Below are positions 46,519 through 57,938 of a stretch of 64,000 nt of DNA, in pieces; position 1 is the first letter of the stretch, and each line of letters begins with the position of its first letter. The position numbers and the translations under genes were made by a program. Origin of the DNA: Pilatotrama ljubarskyi (Eukaryota > Basidiomycota > Agaricomycetes > Polyporales > Polyporaceae); contig MU277678.1 in assembly GCA_022385805.1 (NCBI GenBank), forward strand, positions 169,413-233,412, given 5' to 3'. The notes below the pieces were generated by a model that was not told where the DNA came from, made no database searches, and saw only the letters and a program-made list of their open reading frames with translations.

Positions 46519-49500
46519 ATGGGAGCAAATGTCGACACTCGGGCTAGTCCTCCGCCCAGGAAACGTCTAAGGACAGAGGATACCTCCGCTGCTCAGCCGG
46601 CCAAACAAGAGCCTCGGCTTTTCGCGCCATTCCGAGCTCTTGGTCTCATTACGAACAGCGTGCCTTTCGTGCTCCAGACGCGCTCGCACAAAGGTGCCAC
46701 CGATGGTCCTCGCATACACCTTGTGACTTGCCTAGGCAAGGCATGGGCGATGTGGGAGGGCGGTAAAATGGGGCTCCTTTTCGTAGGTACGTCCAACCCG
46801 TGGCGGTATCAAGACATGTCTTTGCCCGGTCGTGTGCGGTTGTTCACACCTTGAGTTACGCAGGCCCTGATGCTCCTTCGCCGATCGCATCTATGGCAAT
46901 GGACGGGAATGCGGTGTGGGTCTCCTCAGGTCCATACGTTATAAAATATTTGCGCGGGAAAGAGGTACGTTCCCGTCATAATTCGTAGAGGCCAACCTTT
47001 GAATGCGTCCTCAGGTCGAGCGGCTTTCCAATCCACTGGAAAGCTCCCTAAGCCATATCCTCATATTTGGGAAGCAATTGCTAGCACTCACAGACGACGG
47101 CAGCAGAATGCTAGTATGGGACACTGAAAGTGGAGGTACGTTTACTTCACGGATGAAGTTGTCAGTATATTCACAGGACCTTCAGAGCTGCAGACGACAA
47201 TCCAGTTTGAGCCCGATTTCACGGCTATCATGATACATCACCCGGCGACGTACCTGAACAAGGTCCTTGTTGCTAGCAGTCAAGGGAACATGCACTTATG
47301 GAATATTCGCACACAGTATGTCTGGACGGCTCCTTGATCTCTATTGCATATTGACCCACGTCTTCGTTAGAACGTTGATCCATACATTCGCCGCCGCGTC
47401 TCTTCTGACCTCGCCTTCTAACACCACTTCGACCGCCATTACTGCCTTGGCCCGCTCACCTGCCATTGATGTCGTCGGAATCGGTTTCTCCTCAGGGGAA
47501 ATCTCGGTCTACGACATTCGAGCCGATGAACGCCTTATGCGCATGGTTATGCAAGATGGTGGCATCCGTGCCCTGTCCTTCCGTAGTGGTGAGTATCTGA
47601 GTATCTCTTAAATGGAGTTGTCGTTGACGTTCTGCAGATGGTCACCCGATACTTGCGACGGCTTCCTCCACTGGGCATATAGCTCTATGGGACCTGAACT
47701 CTGGTGGTCGACTTTTGCATCTCGTACGGGGTGCTCACGACGGCGCCGTCACCGCTCTGGAATGGGTGCCAGGTCAACCCGTATTGGTCAGTTCCGGAGA
47801 AGACAACAGTGTCAAGGTTCGTGTAGAGGGCCCCTCGTGCAGCTTTGAGAGTTGCTCACCGTTCTGTTGCCGCCAGCAATGGTTGTTCGACTCACCAACG
47901 GACGCACCGAGGTTGTTGAAGTTCCGGTCAGGACACCATGCCCCGCCACATCTTATCCGCTACTACGGCGAGGATGGGAAGCAAATCTTAACTGCTTCAC
48001 GGGATCGTAGCTTGCGGTGTACGAGTGTCGTCCGGGACTCACGAAGCTTTGAGCTCAGTCAAGGTTAGCACCACTGTCCTCGGGATATAGCACTTATATA
48101 CTGAAGGGACATGTGTACAGGCTCGCTGGCCAAGAAGGCTGCCAATCTCTCGATCCCCATCGCATCCCTCAAATTTCCTCCAATCTCCGCGCTGTCCTAC
48201 TCTACAACACGTTCAAAAGATTGGGATGACATCCTTACTGCACATACGGACGAGGCTGTTGCGCGGACGTGGACCATGAAGGACAAACGTCTTGGAAAGC
48301 ATGTTTTCACTGTCGCGGGCGAGAAAAAGAAGGGTATAGCGGTAGGCTCAGTGAAGGTACGTGCGCCTAAATCATGTTATAAGCCATTCTGGACTGTTGA
48401 TTACGCTACACATAGGCGGTGTGCGTTACTGCATGCGGCAACTTCGGTATCGTGGCCTCATCGACAGGGGTCATCAATATGTACAATATGCAGTCTGGAA
48501 TCCTGCGGAGGACGTTCGATGTCGGTCCTTGTCCATCCAATGTACCAAGCCGCTTCCGCCCGACAGCGAACGGGAAGAAGAAACAAGAGCGCTGCATCAC
48601 TGGGCTCGCTAGCGATGCCCTTGACCGGGTACTCGTGGCCAGCACGTTGGATGGCACGATTAACGTACGTTCGTTCGCGAAAAGTGCATTCTCGTTGCTC
48701 ACTCTATTGCCAGTTCTTTGACTTCCATACTGCTGCACTGGAACATACACTAGTGCTTCCGTCGTCTGCCGTTTCCATCACGCTGCATCGGGATAGCGGG
48801 CTCTTGGCTGTCATATGCGACGACCTCGTCGTCCGTATCGTCGACATTGAGACTCGGCGGATCGTCCGAGAACTTGGTGGTTTCAGAGGGCGTGTTTTGG
48901 ACTTGGTTCGTTTGCGGTCATGTTGTACCGAAGTCCTCCACAAGTCTCTGATCATTTCCTACAGACGTTCTCACCGGACTCCAGGTGGCTGGTCACGACT
49001 TCGATGGATTCAATCATCCGGACGTTTGACATCCCTACCGGCCGACTGATCGATCTCTTCCGCACATCGAGCGTGGCCACAAGCGTATCGTTCTCACCGA
49101 CGAACGACTTTCTGGCCACCTCGCATGTGGACAGCGTCGGAGTCTATCTTTGGTACGTTGACGGTTCAGCTCGTAGTGTTGTTGTCGTCGGACTTCCTCT
49201 GAACTCTTGTGTGCAGGGCAAACCGCGCTCAGTACTCCGAGGTCTCATTCCAGAGTATCGTCGAAGAGGATGTTGTGGACGTGTCCCTTCCTTCGATGCA
49301 AGGCGTCGCAGAGGACGAAGGTAGCATTTCCGCGTCTCTCTCGTGGAGACGATTTGCTGACTGCTCCCGTAGCATTGGACGCACTTTCTGCACTCACCGT
49401 GCAGGATCAGCCGACGGACGTCTTCGTCACGCCGCCTCAGCTGGACGGCGACCTCGTCACTCTCACTCTCCTCCCTCGTTCGCGATGGCAGACCCTCCTC

Positions 49501-50176
49501 AACCTCGAAGTCATCCAGGTCGGTCCTTTTTCTGCTCACCTCAGACCGTTTGTTAATAGCTGTCCCCCGCATATAGCAACGGAACAAGCCGAAGGAGCCA
49601 CCAAAGCAGCCCGAAAAGGCACCATTCTTCCTCCCTACCCTCCCAGGTGTCGAGCCTCGCTTCGCGCTCGAGCAGAAGAAGGCGGAAGACAAGAAGAAAA
49701 AGGAGACGAGGCGGTTGCAGCGCGCCGCCGGCTCCACCGAGAGCGTGTTCTTCAAGAAGCTCTCAGAGGCGCACGAGAGCGACTCCTCCGACTGTGAGTT
49801 GCGCTCTCACCCATTCATCCGTGTCCAGATATTTACGGCACCATTGCCCATCGTAGACGAGGACTTCTTCAACTACGCCAAGGCACTCTCGCCAGCAGCA
49901 ATGGACCTCGAGCTGCGCGCGCTAGTCACGCTCGACGCGCTCCAGATGTTCCTCGCGGCGCTCACTTCGCGTCTGCGCTCGCATCGTGACTTCGAAGCGG
50001 TGCAGACTTTCATGAACGTATTCCTGCGGCTGCATGGTGACGTCCTCGCGACGAACGCCGAGCTGCAGCACGATCTCGAAACGCTCGCGGAGGCACAACA
50101 CAAGGAGAGCGAGCGGCTGCTGGAGCTGCTGGCGTCCTCACTGGGTACATTGGGTTTCGTACGGGACACGATGTAG
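46519..50176 (+). CDS. UTP21: U3 snoRNP protein UTP21/WDR36
   Basis: WD40 subunit of the UTP-B complex in the small-subunit processome, needed for 18S rRNA maturation in the nucleolus. The N-terminus has a basic RKRLRTED patch, then FRALGLITNSVPFVLQTR. Tandem propeller repeats include HILIFGKQLLALTDDGSRML, VWDTESG, AIDVVGIGFSSGEISVYDIR, GGRLLHLVRGAHDGAVTALE, then DGKQILTASRDRSLR. The second propeller has VTACGNFGIVASSTGVINMY, FSPDSRWLVTTSMDSIIRTF and NDFLATSHVDSVGVYLW. The linker has KKKKETRRLQR. The C-terminal UTP21 domain reads AAMDLELRALVTLDALQMFL and FEAVQTFMNVFLRLHGDVLA, ending GFVRDTM. Many short introns break the gene. The frame is open upstream to 46339, but without family-like sequence, so I chose the ATG at 46519. 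Confidence 0.92.
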
Positions 50177-50329
50177 TCCGTATGGGGTATGGCTATGCTA
50201 CGGTACAGGCATGTTTGCGTACATCAGGGTCCGATACAAGTCTATGATTTTACACTTCAAACTGGGTCGGATCGTCCGAGTCTAGTCCGTGATATAAGTA
50301 GAGGATAACAATACGTTCGCCAACAGGTA

Positions 50330-51820
50330 TCAATGCGCCGAGAAAGGGTGCTTGAAAGGACAGTAATCGACGGGATCTAACAAATGATCCACAGAAAAGG
50401 CTCTCCAGATGCCGGCGGTGTGCTCGTCACCTCCAACGGACGCCTCGAGGAGCAGACCACGTCGCTTGCTTGCTTCAAGTAGCACCTCGATAATCTGCTC
50501 CCACTCTCCGCGGGAACGCTGTCTTCGGATGTGCCGTCCAAGGGGCAAGAGGAATCTGATCTTCTCCAAGGCTGGAAGCAGTCCCGCTCGAAGCCATTCC
50601 GCCAGCAGGGACACGTGGTCGACTCCTAACATGTACGTCGTCGACATATCGTCGACAAGAGTGAGGTAGCGGACGGTAGGAGGGAGCAGTTCTGCCACAG
50701 GGCCAAGCCGGGCGGCGTTGAGTATGATGCTGCAGGAGACTGTCCACTCCGTGAGGTTGCTGCAGTGTCCCAGGCAGCGCACAGCAGATTGGCATGCGAC
50801 GAGGTGCTGAAGTTGAGGACCATGTGCCTCGAAGAACGCCTGCAGTCTCCGCTGGGAAAAGTCGGTGAAATGGTCGTCTTCTATGTGCAATGTCCGGAGC
50901 GCGGGCATCGTCCACGTGGGCGGAGGTCCACCCCATCCAAATCCCTCGTAAAGGATGAATGTATGCACCAGCGGGAGGTGCACAGTCTCGAGGACCTGAC
51001 CTGGGATGATTCGCCGAGAAGGGAGGATCCAAAGAGCCTCCAGAGAAGGCGCCAGAGGTGGCAGGATCATTCCGAGCAGAGCGATGTCACCTCTCAGTTC
51101 TAGTCGCTTGAGGTTGGACCGTACGCCGGCCTCGCACACGGCGCGGAGAAAGGAGCGGCTCTGGAAGAGCGATGCGTCGGCCGTGGAGAACGCGGTCGAG
51201 AAGACTGTTATGTTCGGGCAGTGAGCGAATATGCGGGCGAGCGCGACAGTATGCTCCTCGTCCCAGCGGTGAACCCCTTCGAGGGCGAGCTCCAACCTCA
51301 CGGTCCAGCGTCCGGCAGGATGGCAGCTCGAAGCGTATTTCCCGTATTCGCCCAAAGCCGCAGCAATCTTAACAGCGTGGTCCCCGCCCTTGATCAAGAC
51401 GTACTTGAAGAGAAATTCGGTGGCTAGAGGCGTCCATGCCTTGCAGACGCGACTGACGGCACGCATAAGGTCCGTAGCTTCCCGATGCCGGCGGTGCGCG
51501 CTGATCCCGTACTTGTCCCGTGAGAACGCTACAAGTGCTTGTCCGTCATCGTGCGTGAGTGCTCCGGGAATGTACGTCGCGTAGGCAAAGACTGTGAGCC
51601 ATATCTCCGGAGGTAGTCCAGGGAGTGCGGTGTATGCGCTCGATATCGGGGTCGAGCAAGAAAGGCTCATACTGCCATCGGTGGTTTGTCCGAGGACACG
51701 AGACGAGACGACCACGACGAAGGACGTCGTGGGGACGACGAGAGCCTGAGCGAGAGTCAAACATGCATCCGAGCGCGAGCACGATCGGAGTGAAGGAGAG
51801 TGCATACAATAGACGCCCAT
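50330..51820 (-). CDS. F-box-like protein with leucine-rich-repeat-like body
   Basis: Single-exon gene of 496 residues. An F-box-like motif, ALPGLPPEIWLTVFAYATYI, lies near residues 67-86. The conserved continuation LMRAVSRVCKAWTPLATEFL follows, with F-LFKYVLI. The rest has irregular Leu-rich segments typical of basidiomycete F-box proteins: NLKRLELRGDIALLGMILPP, PALRTLHIEDDHFTDF and TVRYLTLVDDMSTTYML. It would be a substrate-recognition subunit of an SCF ubiquitin ligase if Skp1 binding is real. Such genes are greatly expanded in mushrooms and individual functions are unknown. Met codons at 51805 and 51673 are alternative starts. Starting at 51673 would place the F-box about 20 residues from the N-terminus, the usual arrangement. 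Confidence 0.7.
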   Translation of the reverse strand: MGVYCMHSPSLRSCSRSDACLTLAQALVVPTTSFVVVVSSRVLGQTTDGSMSLSCSTPISSAYTALPGLPPEIWLTVFAYATYIPGALTHDDGQALVAFSRDKYGISAHRRHREATDLMRAVSRVCKAWTPLATEFLFKYVLIKGGDHAVKIAAALGEYGKYASSCHPAGRWTVRLELALEGVHRWDEEHTVALARIFAHCPNITVFSTAFSTADASLFQSRSFLRAVCEAGVRSNLKRLELRGDIALLGMILPPLAPSLEALWILPSRRIIPGQVLETVHLPLVHTFILYEGFGWGGPPPTWTMPALRTLHIEDDHFTDFSQRRLQAFFEAHGPQLQHLVACQSAVRCLGHCSNLTEWTVSCSIILNAARLGPVAELLPPTVRYLTLVDDMSTTYMLGVDHVSLLAEWLRAGLLPALEKIRFLLPLGRHIRRQRSRGEWEQIIEVLLEASKRRGLLLEASVGGDEHTAGIWRAFSVDHLLDPVDYCPFKHPFSAH

Positions 51821-51893
51821 AACTCCTTGCTTTCGACGCCGTCTACGCCTCCGCGCGCCTCACTCTCTCAGCCTCGACGCCTCGACGCCCGCG
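51821..51893. promoter_or_regulatory. Very short divergent promoter
   Basis: Only 73 bp separate the start codons of the F-box-like gene and the Tim17/22-like gene, or about 220 bp if the F-box gene starts at 51673. The latter is more typical and supports the internal start. Confidence 0.35.
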
Positions 51894-52796
51894 ATGGATC
51901 CCGCCACGCCGGTCCACGTCGCCAAGGGTGCAGCCGCTACATGCGAGTTCGTTCTCCAGTTTGTGGAGCATGTCTGCAGAGTGTTGACCGTATTCCTTGC
52001 GACGAACAGCCATAGCTGCAGGGATCGCTGCTGCACTTCACGGTCTCTACCGGGGGTCACGGCACCCGGGACCGCTTGCTATCGCAGCGGCGACTAATGG
52101 CGGGATAACAGGTGCTATATTCTTCGGTGAGTTGTTCTAGGTTAATGATGGTAGTATCACTAAGCAAATCATGTATTTCGTCCAGGCATCCGTGAGGTTG
52201 TCGTCAGCCCTGTACTCCGAGTAACACTACGAAGTAGCGAACACGCTCAGGGTGCATCCAAACCTGAAAGCAGTCACGCACAACCAACATGGACGCAACT
52301 CCGCACGCGCTACCTCCTAGACTCTGCAGTGAGTGGTGCCTTCACCGGCGCGATCATCAACAAGTGGCGAAGTGCGTGAAATCCAATCGCTTTCTGTCCC
52401 GCACGTTGCTCACTCTCATATGCTGCAGAGGGACGAGTAATGGCAGGGGCCCGCACAGCAGCCCTCATATGTGCCTTGCTCCAGTTGGGCTACAACGAGC
52501 TCGGCGTCATGAGGGTCAAGTATATCACTCGCAAAATCCAGGAGACCCAACCTCGACCCGTCGCAGCCCCGGTCCCGCCAACCGTCCCGCCAGAAGCCCA
52601 AGGGGCCCCCAAGTTAACGGCCTTCGACCGCCTCTTGAGCATCATTGGCTTCCGAAAGCTGTCGGACGAGGAGTACCTCAAGACCCTGAAGAAGCAGCGG
52701 GACGAGGCTCTGGCACGAATAGCTGTTCTCGAAAAGGAACGGGAAAAGGAGCTCGCATCGGACCATAGCACTAGCTCGCCTTCAACGTTGTCATAG
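51894..52796 (+). CDS. Tim17/Tim22/Tim23-family-like mitochondrial membrane protein
   Basis: Predicted inner-membrane protein with glycine-rich hydrophobic segments. After a short first exon (MDPATPVHVAKGAAATCEFV) comes GIAAALHGLYRGSRHPGPLA then IAAATNGGITGAIFF. The next exon gives GIREVVVSPVLRV and, after a polar loop, YLLDSAVSGAFTGAIINKWR. The following exon starts KGRVMAGARTAALICALLQL, which resembles the Tim17-family G-x-R pattern. The C-terminal soluble part has KLTAFDRLLSIIGFRKLSDE and a coiled-coil-like end, EYLKTLKKQRDEALARIAVL. It could be a fungal TIMMDC1-like or Tim17-family relative rather than a core translocase subunit. The splice model is internally consistent over four exons. 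Confidence 0.55.
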
Positions 52797-52957
52797 CACG
52801 GGGTCCGGTGCACCACTATCTTACATAGCTAGCCATACAGTAGCCCCACCCTGATTTCCCTGCATCGCTGATCCCTGCTCCAAAGTTGGATGTTCAGGAT
52901 ACCTCTACGGTACCTGGAGACAATAGATGCCACGAAAGCTATAACATTATCTATACC

Positions 52958-55900
52958 TCATATCACAGCGCTTTCGCCCGCGACATGCGCCCACTGTCCA
53001 CCGCATACACACCGCCAGCGCCAAGTCCTGTGCCATGTCTGCCACCGGATAGACGTCTCCGTACCCGCCACGCTCTCCATGGCCACCTCAGACCGTCCCC
53101 CACATCGCAGACAGACAATACCGGGCCGTCGGGGCAAGAGAAGACCCTTGTTGACAACGTCGATGTCTTTGCCCTTGTTCGTCCGGGGGCCTGGCTCGGA
53201 CACCGAGAGTCGGTTGACGCCGTCGACGAGGTCGGAGGGCTTGATGAACAACCGCGCCCGGTCGATCGCCTTGGAACTGAGGATCTTGTCGATCGCTTTG
53301 CGGACGTGCGGCTTAAGCGAAGGCGTCGGGCAGCATGATGCGAGGCTTCGCCGGAGCTCTTGCGCTGCAGAACGAAGCGGTTCGTCAGCAAAGCACTACA
53401 CGGAGACGGAAAGGGACACGTACCGTCTGATTGCTTGCAGTCTTGCAGGATCTCCGTTAGGAGCGGTCCCAGCGACTGGAGGTCCAGGCCTGAGCAGTCC
53501 GTAATATCCATGAGCACGTCTTTGGCGATGTGCGAGTTCTCGCCCTTCGCTGTGAGTTTCGCAACGTGGTCCCTGAACCGCTTGACGTGTTCGATTGCCG
53601 TCTGCAGGCGGCTGAGTGGATAGGGATGCACCAAGTGAAGGAATATCGGGCTGTCCAACGATAGACCTGGGATAGTTTGAGCTCCTCGAAGCGCACAGAC
53701 GGGTGTCGACACGACTCACTGTCGGGCAGATCCCGATCCTTTGGCGTTGAGGGCCCAGCTACAGGGTTATCCCCGACTAAGACGCACTCCTTAAACATCC
53801 TCTCCACGAGCTCGACAATCCACCCCGAGAGTCCGACGAGTTGCCACACGGCATCTAAGATCACTGCTCAGCTGCTGTGCAGGCGGCCCACACCGCATCC
53901 ACTTACCCAGGTCATATGCGTCCCCTTCCTGGCACGCGTCGAACGCTCCGCAACACGCCTTCAAAGAAGTAATATCATGCGCCGTTTGCCAACGGGCAGC
54001 ACACAGATCCTTCTCCGTGCCCCTGTCTAGCCGCTGCGCACGAGAGCTGCACGGCCGGTATGAGCGATACGTATTCCTCGGAGATCGAAGAGTACCGATG
54101 GGACTGCACCTGTACACCTCCGTGGCGACTCCCAACAGCTCCGCGGTCCAGATTTCCACAAGACCGTTGGAGTCGGCCTCCATCATAGCGTATGCATTAT
54201 GGAGCGTGTTCACTGTAACCTCCAGAGGTAGAGAAGGCGTTGCCAGGGCGTGGACTATATCCGACGGCGAGTATCGCGCCCGAATCGCTCTCACGAGTTG
54301 TCTCGCCAGATCGCCATGTAGGTGGCTGGCAGTAATGGACGCCAAACCGCCTGACACCCTGCGCGGCAGCACCTGGACCGACATATGCGAGCCCAGGAGA
54401 TGGGAGGAGACACAGCTAATGAGCGTCTCGTTGGGTGAGAGGGCGACGCTGACGGGCACTTGAATGAGATCAACGCCTGCACCATGCTAGGGACGCGGGG
54501 ACGCGGTGGGCGCTACTCACCATCGACGTTCCCGTGGTCGACATGCGAGCGAATCGGGACGCTGTCCCAGTCTTCGCTAGCGGTCAAGTCTGGACTGATA
54601 AAAGGACTCCCGTTAGGTGAAGCCGACTTTAGGTGAATGCAAAGAGACACGTACAGCTTGAGTACTTCGATAGCCCCCGCCGTGGTCTCCTTCGAATTCT
54701 GCTTCCGTCGAGGAAGCAAGCCGCGTGCGTCCATGAAGCCCGCCAGTATGCCTGCACGGCCGATGGACGGAAGCAGGAAGCAAGGTACTTTAGTGGGGCT
54801 GGTGCGCTTTCTTTCCTCCTTCAAAACCTATGGTCGAGACATGTAAGGTCAGCACTCGATGTTCCTCTGTAGCTTCGAGACACATACCCAATGGGTGTCA
54901 CCTGGGCCGGGAGGCGGGTCTCGTGCTGCAAACGCGTAGCATACGATCTCGGAGGTGGGTAGGGACGTATCTAACGCGCTCTTGCACTTAGCGAGGCGCA
55001 ATCTGCAGAAATCCGGACGATAACTCACAGTCGCCAGTATCAAGGAACGTTGCAGCGAGGTATAGGCGTGATGCGTCGTTGCTGGATGCCTCCGGCTTCG
55101 GTTTGGTATCAGACGCAGCCGAGGCTTGAGGGTGTGGGACCGGAGGGCAGAAGAAGACAAGGTCTACGAGCTGTGAGCTTGGGTGGTATATTGGTGGAAG
55201 GGGCCGTGAGGTAACAGCTATGAGCGGCCCCGACGTCAAAACATGTCATGGCCTACAGAATGGAGTATGGACTCACGGGGGACGGCATGACGCCACTCAA
55301 GGCGTACTTCACACAACGATACTACAAGTTCCTCGCCCCATAGCTCCCATTCGGCAAGAAAAGGGCTTTCAGGAGGCGGTGGTTGGGCCATATCTAATGA
55401 CAAACTGATATCTAGAGGATTCTGCGGTGCTTGCGAAGAGTTCTGCGAGGGCATCAGCCTTGACCGCATAGCGACGAGGACTGTGTGGTCTGCGTCAAAT
55501 GCACGCATTAGACACTGCAGCATATAAAAATTGTCGTGCTTGCCTTGGTAGCACAATCCTATCGCCGCCTGCGTGCAGATTCTGTCGCCGCCGATCCTGC
55601 CGAGAGGTTCGCTGTCGGCAGGCTGGTGCGCTGGGTCTGTCGGTTGTAGCAGTGTTGCCCGCGTTATCTTGAGGGAAGCCGTGGAAGGAGGCAGTGTGCA
55701 GAGTTGCAACTGATGGTTCTGCGTTACTAGCAGCAGCAATGGGCTTCCAACAGGCGTTATAGGTCCCATCGTAGGTAGGCGGCTCGACGTGCCTGCATCA
55801 GACACTGTCCACTATACGCTCATGAGCTTCTAGGTGGCACAACCATGACGAGGAAGAAAACCAACCTCTCGATGCGCCGAGGTCCACGCGGCAGTGACCA

Positions 55901-56361
55901 CGCCTGAGCCTACAGCTATACTCCATGTCTCCCACACAGCCCAGCTGTCTAGTTGGCTGGCTTTACGCCAGAGACACCCAAGGCCGTCAACTCCTTTCCC
56001 TGGGAAGTACGCAAAGAACCAGTCGTCGGTTGGAGAGATAGAAAGCACACTCGGTGGATCGTAGGCACCCAGGGCGGAAATGATTGGGTTCGGAGATGGT
56101 AGGGCGAACTGGCGCGAGGTAGGGAAATGGCGAGCGAGAACGAGGGGCTGGCTCTCGTGCGCGGTGAAGATCACAGACGACTTGCTCCATTGGATTGGCC
56201 TGTGAGTCGTTGTCAGATAGTTCCCTCGTTGCGAATGAGATGTTGACCGACCGCCTCGTTCCTTCTAGGGAATGGGAGAAGTCCCACCAGCCCAGATGCC
56301 AGTGCACGCTTTCCTTAGCCTTTCCCTTGGCAGCAAGCGATGATATGCTCCGCTCGTGCAT
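52958..56361 (-). CDS. MED16: Mediator complex subunit 16
   Basis: Tail-module subunit of Mediator, which links DNA-bound activators to RNA polymerase II. The start MHERSISSLAAKGKAKESVH leads into WHLGWWDFSHSLEGTRR. An intron near 56194-56257 then gives PIQWSKSSVIFTAHESQPLV and ARHFPTSRQFALPSPNP. Propeller-like sequence follows: PPSVLSISPTDDWFFAYFPG and SPLLLLVTQNHQLQLCTLPP. The helical C-terminal half has DLARQLVRAIRARYSPSDIV, ILDAVWQLVGLSGWIVELVE and KRFRDHVAKLTAKGENSHIA. The end reads IVCLRCGGRSEVAMES, IRWQTWHRTWRWRCVCGGQW. This Cys/Trp-rich end, possibly zinc-binding, is the feature that most supports MED16. The frame shown extending upstream of 56361 starts at GTG and lacks family sequence. 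Confidence 0.75.
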
Positions 56362-56740
56362 CGTTCTTTGCTCAACTTCGGACTGGAGCAATATGGATGA
56401 TGGTTCGAGCAGTCCGAGCCTCGAGGGCACGGAGCCACAGCAAAGCTTCACTACTCTAGGTTAGGCGGTGCTCAGTCTGTATCCTCCAAATTTCCTGCAC
56501 ACTGATGTGACAGGTCTGGTCAGAGCTCGGTATATGGCTGCATTGGAAGGCTCGTCGAGGAGCGAGAGAGAGACAGGAGGGCGTGAACAGAGTCGGACGA
56601 GGACAAGCACGGTGCGCGCCGCGAGGAACGGCGAGCGCGACGTCAGAAAGCGCCGAGAACGCGTCCGCATGCGTGCGCCATTGCCGCGCGTTCGTGCTGC
56701 CCGCTTTCCACTACCGCACAAGCTACAGGACTTGGCCAGG
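56362..56740. other. Divergent upstream region of MED16 and PAC3
   Basis: The PAC3 frame stays open upstream through this interval, but the Arg-rich sequence it would encode is not family-like. No other feature is seen. Confidence 0.5.
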
Positions 56741-57281
56741 ATGCTGCAGACATCCACGGCAGCACGGGATATCGATGGCGTGCAAACGGACGTGCTCATC
56801 CAAGCGTTTGCGGACCGTGTTCTTGTCCTGGTCACGCAACTTGGCAAAGTCGGAAGTCTGGTGAGTATGATATTCTGCACGCACATCGACGTGAGATTCT
56901 CTTGCTCAACATCGTCACCAGATCCAAGCCAGCATGCCGTCTACGATGCCTCTGCTGCCGCCCCCACCTCCGGATCCTTCGCAGCCCAACGAGCTCCCCT
57001 TGCCAGTTTCTCCACCATCTCTTCAGCTCACCCCCTTGCTGGGAAGTGCGCCGTCAGAACGTATCCACACTCTACACTCTCTATATGCATCACAGATCGC
57101 GACACTTGTCTGGACCCTGGAGGAAGCCAGCGTGCTCGAGGTTGACAGGCGGCCTGTAGTAGTCGGCGTTGCTCTGGCGAAGTCTACTGAGCCATCCGAA
57201 TCGTCCGAGCTGAGTGCGCATGACCGCACCGTCTTCCGCGGCGTCATGGATATGGTCAGGGAGTTGCTGGGAAAGCAATGA
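56741..57281 (+). CDS. Proteasome assembly chaperone 3-like protein
   Basis: Predicted small chaperone that with PAC4 helps assemble the 20S proteasome alpha ring. The core reads DGVQTDVLIQAFADRVLVLV, then TQLGKVGSLIQASMP, matching the PSMG3 pattern of a strand, VLVxVTQxGKxGxL. A Pro-rich insert follows (PLLPPPPPDPSQPNELPLPV). Next are LGSAPSERIHTLHSLYASQI and PVVVGVALAKSTEPSESSEL, and the protein ends DMVRELLGKQ. One intron, near 56861-56921, splits the TQLGKVGSL strand. The Pro-rich insert makes it longer than the human protein. The ATG at 56741 (MLQTSTAARDIDG) is the last before the conserved core. Confidence 0.8.
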
Positions 57282-57938
57282 GTCCTATGAGTGATCTGTA
57301 GTGCGTAAATGTGATTGCCCTAGGTGGTAGCCCCCGACTCCGGTCATTCACTGACGACCTTCTCCGCGTTATGCACAGGCTTAGCTGCAGCAGAAGGAAT
57401 ATGGGCTCGTGTACAATATTCATCGTATACTCAGCACTCCCATAGGCATCTTTGCCACGGCTAGCGCGGCCAACAGTAGAAGCCGCAGTTCGGGCGAGTG
57501 AATAGTCCACTCTCAAGAACGCCTTCACGCGCAAGTCGTATGGATGATACAGTACATAGTGTCCGCAAGGGGCGCTAGCCTCCAATCAATGTACGTGATC
57601 AGAAGGTGCGGTGCTATTTTCCAGCAGGCTGTTCACACAGATGTGCCTGAATGCGCGCTATAGCGATGCAGGGTTTGATCGCATGTCACATTCGAACACG
57701 GACAGCAGCTTCGGCCGCGCAAGTGCTTGACCTCTTGCTACCACCATCTTTCTCGACGACTTCTGCAGCAGGACACTAGTCCAGATTGTTGGGGGTCTTG
57801 ACTTTTGAGGACCGCAATCAGCAGTCTTTCAACCGCCAGGTGAATTACATCCGTCTGGGCGACATCTAGTGAGTATACGCCATCAGCTTGCCTTTACTAG
57901 GCTGAATGGGAATCGAGCAGGCTCGGGCTTGAGGAGGC
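57282..57938. other. Spacer between PAC3 and the HET gene
   Basis: About 650 bp. It holds no recognisable coding sequence or repeat and probably contains the HET gene promoter. Confidence 0.5.

Noticed and set aside
56468..56740. Upstream in-frame extension of PAC3
   Set aside because: Arg-rich sequence unlike the family; the conserved core begins only after the ATG at 56741.
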